19,885 nt of DNA from an uncultured Mycoplasmatota bacterium (GTDB lineage Bacteria; Bacillota_I; Bacilli_A; RF39; UBA660). A model generated the notes under the pieces. It saw nothing but the letters and a program-made list of their open reading frames with translations. It had not been told where the DNA came from and did no database searches. The position numbers and the translations under genes are program-made. Each line of letters starts with the position of its first letter. Positions within the stretch are counted from its first letter, which is position 1. The stretch lies in NCBI GenBank assembly GCA_900548725.1, contig URLV01000021.1, positions 1-19,885 on the forward strand, in the 5' to 3' direction. Of the stretch, positions 1 to 8,295 are shown piece after piece.

Positions 1-53
1 CATTTTTTATAAAATAAAAAGGCTATTAACAAATTTTATTTGTCAACAGTCTG

Positions 54-76
54 AAAAAATCCAAACAGGATTTTTT
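54..76 (-). terminator. Intrinsic terminator after uppS
   Basis: A perfect 9-bp stem (54-62 with 68-76) has a 5-nt loop and ends in a run of six T on the minus strand. The uppS stop codon (75-77) lies in the stem. The symmetric A and T runs could let it work in both directions. Confidence 0.8.
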
Positions 77-782
77 ATTTTGTATTACCAAATCTTCTGT
101 CTCTATTACTGTAACTTTCTATAGCTTTATCAAATTCTTGATTATTAAAATCAGGAAATAAAGTATTAGTAAAATAAAATTCAGAATAAGTACTTTGATA
201 AGGCATAAAATTACTCAATCTATATTCTCCACTAGTCCTAATTAATAAATCTAATGGTGGTAAATCATTATATAAATATTTATAAAAACTATTTTTATCA
301 ATATCATTTATATTTAATTCACCATTATTAACTAATTCAACTATTTTTTTAGTAGCATCAACAATTTCTTCTTGTCCACCATAATTTAAACAAATATTAA
401 GTATACCCCTTTTATTATTTTTTGTTTCCTCAACTATTTTATCCATGGAAGCAAGTACATCTTCTCTTAAAGGTTCTCTTCTACCAGAAAATATAACTTT
501 TATATCATTATCTTTTATTTTTTTCATTTTTTTATTAAACATAGTTATAAACAAATTCATTAAATAATCAACTTCTTCTTTACTACGCTTAAAATTATCT
601 GTAGAAAAAGCATAAACACTTAATACTTGAATTCCACACTCTATCGCATAAAGAGCTATATTTTCTAATGTTTTACTTCCCTCTAAATGACCAAAACTAC
701 GTTTCTTTTCTTTCATTTTAGCCCATCTGCCATTGCCATCCATTATAATACCAACATGTTTAGGCATAACAATATTTTCCAT
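75..782 (-). CDS. uppS: Isoprenyl transferase (undecaprenyl diphosphate synthase)
   Basis: A 235-aa cis-prenyltransferase, the usual length for the family. It adds isopentenyl units to farnesyl diphosphate to make the C55 lipid carrier for peptidoglycan and other cell-wall polymers. Visible signatures are the MDGNGRWAK motif at residues 14-22 (D15 is the catalytic aspartate position), the substrate-loop motif STDNF, and LIRTSGEYRLSNF followed by QSTYSEFYF near the C-terminus. The start at 782 follows a GGTGA ribosome site. It is the last gene of a minus-strand run, 33 nt after trmL. The usual partner cdsA is not adjacent on the visible side; the next gene downstream lies outside the window. 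Confidence 0.95.
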   Translation of the reverse strand: MENIVMPKHVGIIMDGNGRWAKMKEKKRSFGHLEGSKTLENIALYAIECGIQVLSVYAFSTDNFKRSKEEVDYLMNLFITMFNKKMKKIKDNDIKVIFSGRREPLREDVLASMDKIVEETKNNKRGILNICLNYGGQEEIVDATKKIVELVNNGELNINDIDKNSFYKYLYNDLPPLDLLIRTSGEYRLSNFMPYQSTYSEFYFTNTLFPDFNNQEFDKAIESYSNRDRRFGNTK

Positions 783-815
783 AATTCACCACTTTCAAAA
801 AAAAGATAAAATAAA

Positions 816-1328
816 TTATCCATTTTCTATTATAAAATCTTCACTTTTATGAGGTTCAGTAAACAATAAATCTCTATAATTTTGTTGTCTTAAAGCTTCA
901 TACACCATAATAGCAACAGTATTAGATAAATTAAGAGCTCTAACTTTATCAGTCATTGGCATTCTCATACATTTATCCAAATAAGGTTTTAATATTTTTG
1001 GTGGAATGCCAGTTGATTCCTTACCAAAAATAAAATATATATTTTCATCTTTATTACTATAATCAAAACTAGTATGTGGTTTCTTTCCATATCTAGTCAA
1101 AAAATAATATGTCCCTTTATTCTTTTCAAAAAATTTTTCTATATTTTCATAAACAGTATAATCGCAATTACCAATATAATTAACACCACTTCTTTTAATA
1201 TATTTTTCATCTAAACTAAATCCAAGCGGTTTTATCAAATGCAACTTAGTATTAGTAGCAACACAAGTTCTCATAATATTACCTGTATTACCAGGTATTT
1301 CAGGTTCAAATAAAACTACATTTATCAT
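816..1328 (-). CDS. trmL: tRNA (cytidine/uridine-34-2'-O)-methyltransferase, TrmL/SPOUT family
   Basis: A 170-aa SPOUT methyltransferase that 2'-O-methylates the wobble base of tRNA-Leu species using SAM. The N-terminus reads VVLFEPEIPGNTGNIMRTC, the family hallmark. The knotted SAM site shows as FGKESTGIP and as MPMTDKVRALNLSNTVAIMVYEAL near the C-terminus. Its ATG shares one base with the TAA of the upstream thioredoxin-fold gene (TAATG), and the GAGGT ribosome site lies inside that gene's end, so translation is probably coupled. The length fits TrmL rather than the larger TrmH/RlmB enzymes, which carry an extra N-terminal domain. Confidence 0.92.
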   Translation of the reverse strand: MINVVLFEPEIPGNTGNIMRTCVATNTKLHLIKPLGFSLDEKYIKRSGVNYIGNCDYTVYENIEKFFEKNKGTYYFLTRYGKKPHTSFDYSNKDENIYFIFGKESTGIPPKILKPYLDKCMRMPMTDKVRALNLSNTVAIMVYEALRQQNYRDLLFTEPHKSEDFIIENG

Positions 1329-1819
1329 TATTTTACCTCATATTCATCCAATAATTTTTCAAAATCTCCAACATTTAACATATGCTCACTACTATCAATA
1401 TTATTAACAAATTCTCCATTTTTTATATATATAATTGCTGGTACACTATTAATATTACTTTTAAATTTTTTATTAATTACATCATAATTATCATTATCAC
1501 TATAATCAATAAATATAAAATTATCTCTTAAATCTTTTTTCTTAATTATTTTCTTTAAAGCATTTTCAAAATTATATACATTATCATCACCAGTTTTAGT
1601 TATTAAAACAAACATATCACTATTAGGCTCAATTAATATATTGTCAATTTCTTCAACTCTAATTTGATTTACATACCCACTTAAATAACTACTTTCCAAT
1701 TTTTTATTTTGATATTTATCATTTATACCAAATATAATAAACGTTATAGCAACTACACCAATAATCATTAATAATAAATAAAAATAATTCTTTTTAGGTA
1801 CTACTCTTTCTTTCTTCAT
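1328..1819 (-). CDS. Membrane-anchored thioredoxin-fold protein lacking cysteines
   Basis: A 163-aa protein with a basic N-terminus, one transmembrane helix at about residues 12-31, and an outward domain of about 125 residues. The domain looks thioredoxin-like: a strand MFVLITKTG where the active site would follow, a later strand NFIFIDYS, then SVPAIIYIKNGEFV, which matches the cis-proline strand and its continuation. The whole protein contains no cysteine, so it cannot act as a dithiol oxidoreductase. It may serve as a binding or scaffold domain at the cell surface. A TATAAT at 1839-1844 could be its -10 element but lacks a good -35. It starts the run that continues into trmL and uppS. Confidence 0.7.
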   Translation of the reverse strand: MKKERVVPKKNYFYLLLMIIGVVAITFIIFGINDKYQNKKLESSYLSGYVNQIRVEEIDNILIEPNSDMFVLITKTGDDNVYNFENALKKIIKKKDLRDNFIFIDYSDNDNYDVINKKFKSNINSVPAIIYIKNGEFVNNIDSSEHMLNVGDFEKLLDEYEVK

Positions 1820-1903
1820 ATATAAGTCCCTTTCACTAATTATATTTTAACACACCACATTTTATAAGTAAATTAACATAATTACAAAAAACATATTATT
1901 TAC

Positions 1904-1937
1904 ACAAAAAAATATTATTCAAAAAAATCGAATAATA
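1904..1937 (-). terminator. Intrinsic terminator of the 1938-2579 gene
   Basis: An 8-bp stem TATTATTC (1913-1920) pairs with GAATAATA (1930-1937). On the minus strand it is followed by seven T. The stop codon of the upstream gene (1938-1940) touches the stem base. Confidence 0.75.
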
Positions 1938-2579
1938 CTATTTTTTATTTTTAATTAATTTTTTTACAATAGGATTTTTGTTATTTAATCTATATGTTTT
2001 AGGGCATGCATAATTAACAAAACGTTCTTTATATAAATCTTCTTCATCTAACAAATAAGTATTTAAGTGAGTATACTTGAAATCATCATATTTTACTTGC
2101 TCTATAATTTGTCTTAAAATTACAATTTTTTCTTTTTTTGATAGCATACAATAATCTATAACTTTTTTTCTAGTTTTAACTTTATTCACACCTTTTAATA
2201 TTTCTTTTTTTTTGCTAGTACTCCTTACACAATCATAAGAATTTTTCAAATCTTTCTTCGATAAACCTTTATTCTTTAAAACATCAAATTCCAAGTCTTC
2301 TAATAAATGTTCTGCAGAAATTTTATTAGAAGAACAATCTCTTTTAAAATCATTCAACATTTTAATTTGAAAGGGCATTTCTATAACTGCAAAACCACAA
2401 AATACTGATAACGTAACTAAAATACTGTTAGAAAAAAATAATAAACAACATACTACAATAACTGCTAAAGTAAATAAACTAATTCCTAACTTACTCAAAA
2501 TATATCTACTAATATTTTTTTTATAATTGGTATATTCTTTTAGTTTTTTAATATTATAATAAAAATTTATTTTTTTCAT
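1938..2579 (-). CDS. Unknown two-helix membrane protein with basic cytoplasmic tail
   Basis: I do not recognise the family. From the chosen start it has 213 residues. A basic N-terminus (NIKKLKEYTNYKKN) is followed by two adjacent hydrophobic segments at about residues 27-69 and then a long, Lys-rich soluble tail. That topology suggests a membrane protein with a cytoplasmic C-terminal domain. An upstream in-frame ATG at 2615 is rejected: it has no ribosome site and lies inside the promoter at 2606-2635. The ATG at 2579 has GGAG eight bases upstream. The gene is transcribed alone, bracketed by a terminator on each side. Confidence 0.7.
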   Translation of the reverse strand: MKKINFYYNIKKLKEYTNYKKNISRYILSKLGISLFTLAVIVVCCLLFFSNSILVTLSVFCGFAVIEMPFQIKMLNDFKRDCSSNKISAEHLLEDLEFDVLKNKGLSKKDLKNSYDCVRSTSKKKEILKGVNKVKTRKKVIDYCMLSKKEKIVILRQIIEQVKYDDFKYTHLNTYLLDEEDLYKERFVNYACPKTYRLNNKNPIVKKLIKNKK

Positions 2580-2605
2580 ATAAATTTCTCCATTTAATGC
2601 TTCAT

Positions 2606-2635
2606 ATTGTAGCATAAAATATTTGTTTATGTCAA
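2606..2635 (-). promoter_or_regulatory. Sigma-A promoter with extended -10 for the 1938-2579 gene
   Basis: The minus strand reads TTGACA (2630-2635), an 18-nt spacer, then TACAAT (2606-2611) preceded by TGC, an extended -10. It gives a leader of only about 20 nt. The -35 overlaps the T-run of the cotJC terminator. Confidence 0.75.
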
Positions 2636-2668
2636 AAAAAAATCAAGATTTATTTAAAACCTTGATTT
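2634..2668 (-). terminator. Intrinsic terminator after cotJC
   Basis: The stem AAATCAAG (2640-2647) pairs with CTTGATTT (2661-2668). On the minus strand it runs into nine T. The cotJC stop (2650-2652) lies in the loop. Confidence 0.8.
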
Positions 2669-3210
2669 AAATATTTTTCATATAATTCCTTAAATCTATT
2701 AAAGTGAACTACTTCTCTTTGTCTTAAAAATAATAATGGTTGTATAACATCTTCATCACTTGCTAAGTCAATTAAATGTTCATACGTCACTCTTGCTTTT
2801 TGTTCAGCAGCCATATCTTCCACTAAGTTAGCAATAGGGTCTCCAACACTTGCTATATAGCTAGCAGTAAAAGGAACTCCATTTGAATCACTAGGATAAA
2901 TTCCATATCCATGCTCAGTATACGTACTACCTAACCCAGCATCTTCTAACTCTTTTATATTTGCACCACTCATTAATTGATTTACCATAGTACAAATCAT
3001 TTCATTATGTCCCATTTCTTCAGTAGCAATATCATTTAAAAGTGCTTTACCTTCTTCAGTTGGCATACTAAATTTTTGACTAAAATATCTTAATGCCGCT
3101 GCAAGTTCGCCATTAGAGCCGCCAAATTGTGTCAAAATATACTTAGCCATTTTTAAATCTTTCTTCTTAATATCTACAGGATAAGGAAGTTTTTTATCAT
3201 ACTTAAACAT
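2650..3210 (-). CDS. cotJC: Spore coat protein CotJC, manganese-catalase family
   Basis: A 186-aa ferritin-like four-helix protein of the Mn-catalase/CotJC family, matching the size of CotJC in Bacillus. Signatures include the N-terminal KKLPYPVDI, GGSNGELAAALRYFSQKF, and ATEEMGHNEMICTMVNQL, with the Glu and His residues expected of a di-metal site, then ASVGDPIANLVEDMAAEQKARVTYEHL and the final LRQREVVHFNRF. CotJC belongs to the mother-cell-made spore coat; catalase activity is family knowledge, not shown here. I chose ATG 3210 because GGAGG lies just before it and inside the end of the CotJB gene (8-nt overlap), so the two are translationally coupled. An earlier in-frame ATG at 3222 would contain that ribosome site. 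Confidence 0.93.
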   Translation of the reverse strand: MFKYDKKLPYPVDIKKKDLKMAKYILTQFGGSNGELAAALRYFSQKFSMPTEEGKALLNDIATEEMGHNEMICTMVNQLMSGANIKELEDAGLGSTYTEHGYGIYPSDSNGVPFTASYIASVGDPIANLVEDMAAEQKARVTYEHLIDLASDEDVIQPLLFLRQREVVHFNRFKELYEKYLNQGFK

Positions 3211-3790
3211 AATAACCTCCATCCCATGGCCATGGATTACTTATCCAAGTATATTTATCTTTGGTATCTTTACATAATTCTAATACTTGATACTTTTCAT
3301 AATATTTTTTCTTTAAAACATCTAACTCCATAGCACATTTTTTAAACATTTCAAATAATCTTTTATCATTAGGATTAATATCCAAATATAAATTTAAATC
3401 ATTTAATATAAAATCTAATTCATATATTCTAAGAAGCATTTTTTGTTGTTCACTATAAGCATTTATTTTCTTAGCTTTATAATTCTTATACCCATCGTAG
3501 CTATCAATAAATATATTACCTAAATAAAATCCTTTCTCTAAATCTACATTAACAATTCTCTTATTCTTATCATAAACATAATTATTAAAATCTACATCAT
3601 AATTATTATAATTAAAATCATATTTTTTAAAATCAAATTTATCGTTATCATATTTCTTATAATCATATTTATCATTATCATATTTCTTATTAATATACTT
3701 ATAATTTTTTTCTATTTCATTCTTATTTAAATTAAAATAATCTAAATTATTAAGAATATCACTATTCTCACTATCTAGTTCAAATAACAT
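3203..3790 (-). CDS. cotJB: Spore coat protein CotJB with a CotJA-like segment and Tyr/Asp/Lys repeats
   Basis: The C-terminal half (about residues 110-195) is CotJB: SEQQKMLLRIYELDFILNDLNLYLDINPND and the diagnostic ending NPWPWDGG. Before it, residues about 82-105 (VDLEKGFYLGNIFIDSYDGYKNYK) resemble the short CotJA motif, which is normally a separate gene upstream, so this looks like a CotJA-CotJB fusion. The first 75 residues are low-complexity, with repeated YDNDK and KKYD units rich in Tyr, Asp and Lys, as in cross-linkable coat proteins. CotJB alone is usually under 100 aa, against 195 here. GGAGG lies 7 nt before ATG 3790. The gene is coupled to cotJC downstream. Confidence 0.85.
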   Translation of the reverse strand: MLFELDSENSDILNNLDYFNLNKNEIEKNYKYINKKYDNDKYDYKKYDNDKFDFKKYDFNYNNYDVDFNNYVYDKNKRIVNVDLEKGFYLGNIFIDSYDGYKNYKAKKINAYSEQQKMLLRIYELDFILNDLNLYLDINPNDKRLFEMFKKCAMELDVLKKKYYEKYQVLELCKDTKDKYTWISNPWPWDGGYYV

Positions 3791-3807
3791 AACATAACCT
3801 CCAACTT

Positions 3808-3834
3808 ATACTATGTTATTTATAAAAAATATAC
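3808..3834 (-). promoter_or_regulatory. Possible sigma-E-like promoter for the cotJ pair
   Basis: On the minus strand GTATATT (3828-3834) precedes CATAGTAT (3808-3815). These resemble the mother-cell sigma-E -35 and -10 elements, but the 12-nt spacing is short and the match is imperfect. Known cotJ operons are sigma-E controlled, which is the main reason to note it. Confidence 0.25.
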
Positions 3835-4331
3835 TAGGTTAATTTAACTATAAACACATAAATTAAATTAATTACAAAAAATATACTTAATAATAAAGTT
3901 AAAAATCTAGGAATGTGTTTTTCTATTTTTTTAAATAAAGGATGTATTAAATATAATATAACAACACTCATAACACCCCATAATCCTGCAGTTTCTAAAC
4001 TTATATATTTCCCAATATTAAATTTGAATCTTTCATAATTCCAAAATACTTTATTAAAAGTATTCTCTATCATTATTCCACCAACAAGTTCTAATAAACT
4101 TAAAACAACACCATATATAATAATTTCTAATAATATTTTAAAAAACTTATTATTTATTCTAATTTTATTATGTATATAAATTATAACAAGCATTGCAACA
4201 CCATATACAGGTGTAAATATAGTACCCATAAATCCACTAGTATAACTTATATGTCTTATACTAGTTATAAATCTTTCAAACATATTACCAAATATACTAT
4301 AAAATAAAAATATATTAATATAAAAATACAT
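3834..4331 (-). CDS. CmpB-family (putative ABC-transporter type IV, PF06541-like) membrane protein
   Basis: A 165-aa protein with about four or five transmembrane helices. The family pattern is clear: an N-terminal helix ending FGNMFERF, then GFMGTIFTPVYGVAML (usual form GxxxGPxxPIYG), LLELVGGIMIENTF, WNYERFKFNIGKYISLETAGLWG, and a last pair of helices. The Pfam name implies a transporter role, but no substrate or ATPase partner is established or visible here. ATG 4331 follows GGTGATATT. It reads toward the cotJ genes with a 43-nt gap, so read-through into them is possible. The gene upstream, at 4393, is divergent. Confidence 0.8.
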   Translation of the reverse strand: MYFYINIFLFYSIFGNMFERFITSIRHISYTSGFMGTIFTPVYGVAMLVIIYIHNKIRINNKFFKILLEIIIYGVVLSLLELVGGIMIENTFNKVFWNYERFKFNIGKYISLETAGLWGVMSVVILYLIHPLFKKIEKHIPRFLTLLLSIFFVINLIYVFIVKLT

Positions 4332-4392
4332 AATATCACCATTAATAGTATAACTATACTTAATTATTTCATACTATAAAATAGGTGGTACT

Positions 4393-4881
4393 ATGTCTCT
4401 ATTATTAACTTGTATTAAAATATTTTTTGCTCGTATTTTAGATGTATCTTTAAATACTATACGTACTACTTTTGTTATAAAGGGAAAAACATTTATAGTA
4501 GCATTAATAGCATTCATAGAAATAACTATATGGTTATTAGTTGCAAGAACAGCAATTAACGTTGAATTAAATTTATGGATAGTAATAAGTTATTCAGGCG
4601 GATATACTATGGGTACAATACTAGGTACTACATTTATTAATAAATTTGTTAAAACAAACATGGAACTTATAGTAATATCAACAAAAATAAAAAATACAAA
4701 AAAAATAAAAGATAAAAACTTCGGAGTATCAATATTAAACAAAGATAAAAATAAAACTATATTATTAATAGAAACTAGCAAAAAAAGATTAGATGAATTA
4801 ACTACATTACTAAAAAAATTAGATAATGAAGCATTCATAACTATAAAAGAAACAAAAACTATAATAAATGGTTATATGTAA
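4393..4881 (+). CDS. UPF0316 / DUF2179 family membrane protein
   Basis: A 162-aa protein. The first 80 residues form about three transmembrane helices with the family motifs ARILDVSLNTIRTTFVIKG, ALIAFIEITIWLLVA and YSGGYTMGTILGTTFINK. The last 55 residues are a small soluble DUF2179-type domain of alternating strands and helices (GVSILNKDKNKTILLIET...LDNEAFITI). The function of the family is unknown. GGTGG lies four bases before the ATG. It is followed 35 nt later by the DUF1003 gene on the same strand, with no terminator between, so the two are probably co-transcribed. Confidence 0.85.
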   Translation: MSLLLTCIKIFFARILDVSLNTIRTTFVIKGKTFIVALIAFIEITIWLLVARTAINVELNLWIVISYSGGYTMGTILGTTFINKFVKTNMELIVISTKIKNTKKIKDKNFGVSILNKDKNKTILLIETSKKRLDELTTLLKKLDNEAFITIKETKTIINGYM

Positions 4882-4916
4882 TTAAATAATATGATATAAT
4901 CAATATGGTGGTAATA

Positions 4917-5441
4917 ATGAAGAAAAAAGATACAAAAGAAACAATATTAACAAAAAAAGATATAGTTAAAATGCTATTAAAAAACAAAGAATTAAATGTT
5001 CAAGATGAACAAGAACTTTTAGATTTATTAGTAGATCAACCCATTAGTATTGATGTTGATAAATTAGAAGATAGTACAATGACTTTTGGTGATAGAGTTG
5101 CAGATAAAGTTTCAGAAATAGCAGGTAGTTGGTTCTTTATCATAATGTTTATATTATTTTTACTTATTTGGATTGTAATAAATACAATGATTTTAACAAG
5201 CGGTAAAGAAATAGATCCATATCCATTTATATTACTTAATTTAGTACTTTCATGTATTGCTGCTATTCAAGCTCCAATTATTATGATGAGTCAAAATAGA
5301 CAAGCAAAAAAAGATAGTATTAGAAATCAAAATGATTATAGAATAGATTTAAAAAGTGAATTAATATTAGAAGAATTACATGATAAAATGGATATAATAT
5401 TAAAAAATCAAAAAGAAATAATGAAAAAACTAGAAAAATAA
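4917..5441 (+). CDS. DUF1003 membrane protein
   Basis: A 174-aa protein with the DUF1003 core: TFGDRVADKVSEIAGSWFFIIMFILFLLIWIVINT, then DPYPFILLNLVLSCIAAIQAPIIMMSQNRQAKKDS, giving two transmembrane helices flanked by a charged N-terminal region and a C-terminal coiled-coil-like helix. The family has no settled function. An in-frame ATG at 4905 is rejected because the GGTGGT that follows it is the ribosome site of the ATG at 4917. TATAAT at 4895-4900 might be a private -10 but has no good -35. The gene ends before a shared terminator facing the ATPase gene. Confidence 0.88.
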   Translation: MKKKDTKETILTKKDIVKMLLKNKELNVQDEQELLDLLVDQPISIDVDKLEDSTMTFGDRVADKVSEIAGSWFFIIMFILFLLIWIVINTMILTSGKEIDPYPFILLNLVLSCIAAIQAPIIMMSQNRQAKKDSIRNQNDYRIDLKSELILEELHDKMDIILKNQKEIMKKLEK

Positions 5442-5480
5442 TTAAAAAATTCGTACAGAAACAAAATCTAATAAGTAAAC

Positions 5481-5516
5481 AAAAAAGTGAATTAAAACAA
5501 ATTAATTCACTTTTTT
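5481..5516. terminator. Bidirectional terminator between DUF1003 and P-ATPase genes
   Basis: A 15-bp perfect stem (5481-5495 with 5502-5516) has a 6-nt loop, with A6 at one base and T6 at the other, so it suits both converging genes. The ATPase stop codon (5515-5517) starts within the right arm. Confidence 0.9.
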
Positions 5517-8070
5517 ATATATAATCAATTACACCACGTCGCTTAAATAACAATTTTCTAAATATATCTACAGGTATAACAGTAAATGCCATTACTAACA
5601 CAACCATCAATTCCTTAAAAGATAGTCCATATGTTCTAAATAAACTCCCACCAAAATAAATTAAATACATTTGAACAATACTTATACACATAAATAATAT
5701 AATAAATACTTTATTTTTACTAATATCACTTAACAAATTAATTCTAGTTGTTCTAGCATTAAACGCATTAAATATCCCCATAAATATAAATAAAGCAAAG
5801 AAACCAGTCATAAAATATATATTATCTCTATCAACTCTAAACAAAGATTTAAGATAAGGACTACATAAATAAAATATAGAAACAAACGATGAATAAACAC
5901 CAGTAATTAATATTTCAGTATACATAAACTTATTTATAATACTTTGATTACGTTTCTTAGGTTGTTCTTTCAAATATTCCTTTAAAGGTGCTTCGTAACT
6001 AAACGCCAACCCCGCTAAAGTATCCATTATCATATTAATCCATAACATTTGAATAACAGTAATTGGTGTAGGTATACTAATAAATGGACCAACAAAACTA
6101 AGTACTAACGCACAACAATTAACAGTTAATTGATATATAATAAATTTTCTAATACTTTTAAAAATCGTTCTACCATAAAGTACTGCATTAGCAATAGAAA
6201 TTAAATTATTATCCATTATAACAATATCACTACTCTCTTTTGCTATCTCAGTACCACTTCCCATAGAAAAACCTACGTCAGCAATCTTCAAGGCTGGAGC
6301 ATCATTTACACCATCACCAGTCATACCAACAACCAAATCACATTTCTGACAAATTTTAACTAACCTACTCTTATCAGTTGGCAAAGCCCTCGCAACTACA
6401 CGTAAATTACTAATAATATGTGCTATTGCATCATCTGTCATCTTTTCCATTTCATCATGTGTTAAGACTATATCATTTATACTCTTAACAAGCCCAACCT
6501 CTCTAGCAATACTAAGTGCAGTTTCTCTATCATCACCAGTAATCATAACAGTTTGAATATGTGCATCTCTTACTCTGTTTATACCTTCCTTGGCATTTTC
6601 TCTAATTTCATCTTTTATAACAACAAAGCCTATAAAGCATAAACCATCTAAAGATTCACTATTATTTTTATAAGCAACACTAATTACTCTTAAACCTTCT
6701 TTAGTTAATTTTTTAACAACTTCATACAATTTGTTTTTATCTCTAAGAATTTGTTTATAACCCAATTCATCTAAATAAAATTCACTATTATCTATAATAA
6801 CTTCATTAGCACCCTTAAAATAAAATATATTACTATTAACCATCTTAGTAACAGAATACTTATTTTTACTACTAAATAAAACAACGTGTTCATAATCTTC
6901 TTGTCTTATTAACTTTAAATATCTCATAATTGCTTGATCTGTAGTATTACCACCAACAACACTACCATTACTATATTCACTTTGATTATTATATAAAATA
7001 CTACTTTTAAATATATCCATATATTTCTTATTAGTACATTCTAATCCCTTATAATTTATAAGTTTATTAACATTTAATTTACCACTAGTTATTGTACCAG
7101 TTTTATCAGTAAACAATATATTTAAACTACCTGCAGTTTCTATACCAACCATTTTTCTAACCATTACATTATTTTTTAACATTCTTTTCATATTACTAGA
7201 TAATACTAAAGCAACCATCATAGGAAGACCTTCTGGAACAGCAACTATAATAACAGTAACACATAATGTTAATGAATAAATCAAATAATCTATCATTAAT
7301 CTATAATTAGTAATTGTTTCAATTATTAAATTAATATTAAAATTATTCTTTATAACAATAACAGAAAATAAATAGCTAATAACTACTAAAACAGAACCAA
7401 TATAACCTATCCTACTAATAACCTTAGCCAAATCTCTTAATCTGATTTTTAAAGGACTATCAATAGCTTTAGACATTACTTCCGTTTCAATATTACCATA
7501 TATAGTATTCTTTCCAACTCTTTTAATTTTTAAATAACAAGTACCATCACTTATGATACTTCCTTTTAAAATTTCTTCATTAATATTTTTTAACGCTTCT
7601 TTAGTTTCTCCATTCAATGCAGATTCATCAACACTAACGCCCCCAAAAACAACAACACCATCAGCAGGAACTAAATCCCCACTTTCCAAATATACAATAT
7701 CACCAACAACGACATCTCTTATATTAATATTAACTAAATTACCGTTTCTTTTAACTTTAATCATAATATCCAAAGATTTTTCTTGTAATCTCTTAAATGC
7801 TTTTTCACTACCATATTCACTAATACTAGATATAAAAGATGCTAAAAATATTGCAATTAATATTCCTAACGTTTCAAACCAATCAAAATTTCTAAATAGA
7901 AATACTACTTTAACAGCAAGTGCTATTAAAAGAATTTTAATTATAGGATCTCCTAAAGATTCAATTAAAAGAGAAATAAAACTATTTTGTTTACTCTCGC
8001 TAACTACATTATCTCCATATCTTTTTCTACTAATCTTAACTTCTTCATCATTTAGTCCCTTTAGTTCCAT
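5515..8070 (-). CDS. Calcium-type cation-transporting P-type ATPase (P2 family)
   Basis: A full-length 851-aa P2-type ATPase that probably exports Ca2+. In order: an N-terminal cation-ATPase domain; actuator loop with NGET at 153-156 where TGES is usual; PEGLP at 279-283 in helix M4; phosphorylation motif DKTGT at 322-326; nucleotide-domain KGANE at 419-423; hinge MTGDGVNDAPAL at 583-594; and M6 residues N679 and D683 (WINMIMDTLAG) for cation binding. Ten hydrophobic helices can be placed. Glu at position 3 of the NGET motif, which drives dephosphorylation, is kept. AGGAGG precedes ATG 8070. It is a single-gene unit divergent from the XRE gene. Exact ion specificity is inferred from family resemblance. 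Confidence 0.92.
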   Translation of the reverse strand: MELKGLNDEEVKISRKRYGDNVVSESKQNSFISLLIESLGDPIIKILLIALAVKVVFLFRNFDWFETLGILIAIFLASFISSISEYGSEKAFKRLQEKSLDIMIKVKRNGNLVNINIRDVVVGDIVYLESGDLVPADGVVVFGGVSVDESALNGETKEALKNINEEILKGSIISDGTCYLKIKRVGKNTIYGNIETEVMSKAIDSPLKIRLRDLAKVISRIGYIGSVLVVISYLFSVIVIKNNFNINLIIETITNYRLMIDYLIYSLTLCVTVIIVAVPEGLPMMVALVLSSNMKRMLKNNVMVRKMVGIETAGSLNILFTDKTGTITSGKLNVNKLINYKGLECTNKKYMDIFKSSILYNNQSEYSNGSVVGGNTTDQAIMRYLKLIRQEDYEHVVLFSSKNKYSVTKMVNSNIFYFKGANEVIIDNSEFYLDELGYKQILRDKNKLYEVVKKLTKEGLRVISVAYKNNSESLDGLCFIGFVVIKDEIRENAKEGINRVRDAHIQTVMITGDDRETALSIAREVGLVKSINDIVLTHDEMEKMTDDAIAHIISNLRVVARALPTDKSRLVKICQKCDLVVGMTGDGVNDAPALKIADVGFSMGSGTEIAKESSDIVIMDNNLISIANAVLYGRTIFKSIRKFIIYQLTVNCCALVLSFVGPFISIPTPITVIQMLWINMIMDTLAGLAFSYEAPLKEYLKEQPKKRNQSIINKFMYTEILITGVYSSFVSIFYLCSPYLKSLFRVDRDNIYFMTGFFALFIFMGIFNAFNARTTRINLLSDISKNKVFIILFMCISIVQMYLIYFGGSLFRTYGLSFKELMVVLVMAFTVIPVDIFRKLLFKRRGVIDYI

Positions 8071-8187
8071 AACGTCCTCCTAAATAAACTTATGAAACTA
8101 AAAAATAAAATACTACCAATAAAACTTTTTTTGACAAAATATTTAATATTCTAGTAAATTTACATTCCTACATAAATAACTCTATAT

Positions 8188-8216
8188 TTTACAAATATAC
8201 AATTACAATATATAAT
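8188..8216 (+). promoter_or_regulatory. Sigma-A promoter of the XRE regulator gene
   Basis: TTTACA (8188-8193), a 17-nt spacer, then a consensus TATAAT (8211-8216). A start near 8223 would give a leader of about 70 nt that contains the palindrome at 8236-8247. Confidence 0.6.
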
Positions 8217-8235
8217 TAAGTATATTTAATATATC

Positions 8236-8247
8236 TGGTATGTACCA
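8236..8247. promoter_or_regulatory. Possible operator of the XRE regulator
   Basis: The palindrome TGGTA-TG-TACCA is the only GC-containing dyad in this AT-rich spacer. It sits just downstream of the predicted start, a common place for an autorepressor site. Binding is inferred only. Confidence 0.35.
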
Positions 8248-8295
8248 TTATTTTATATATAATAATATATATAAAAATTATTTAGGAGAGTGTAT

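Noticed and set aside
30..44. Inverted repeat ACAAAT-TTT-ATTTGT near the left edge
   Set aside because: AT-only, short and without a gene context inside the window.
4347..4360. Inverted repeat AGTATA-AC-TATACT between the divergent CmpB-like and UPF0316 genes
   Set aside because: It is nearly all A and T and overlaps a possible -10 element. Such dyads are expected by chance in this composition.
7553..8083. Plus-strand reading frame opposite the P-ATPase gene
   Set aside because: It is antisense to the conserved actuator region of the ATPase, has low-complexity composition and no ribosome site. Similar antisense frames at 4590-4838, 13034-13324, 17004-17243 and 19057-19368 are shadows too.
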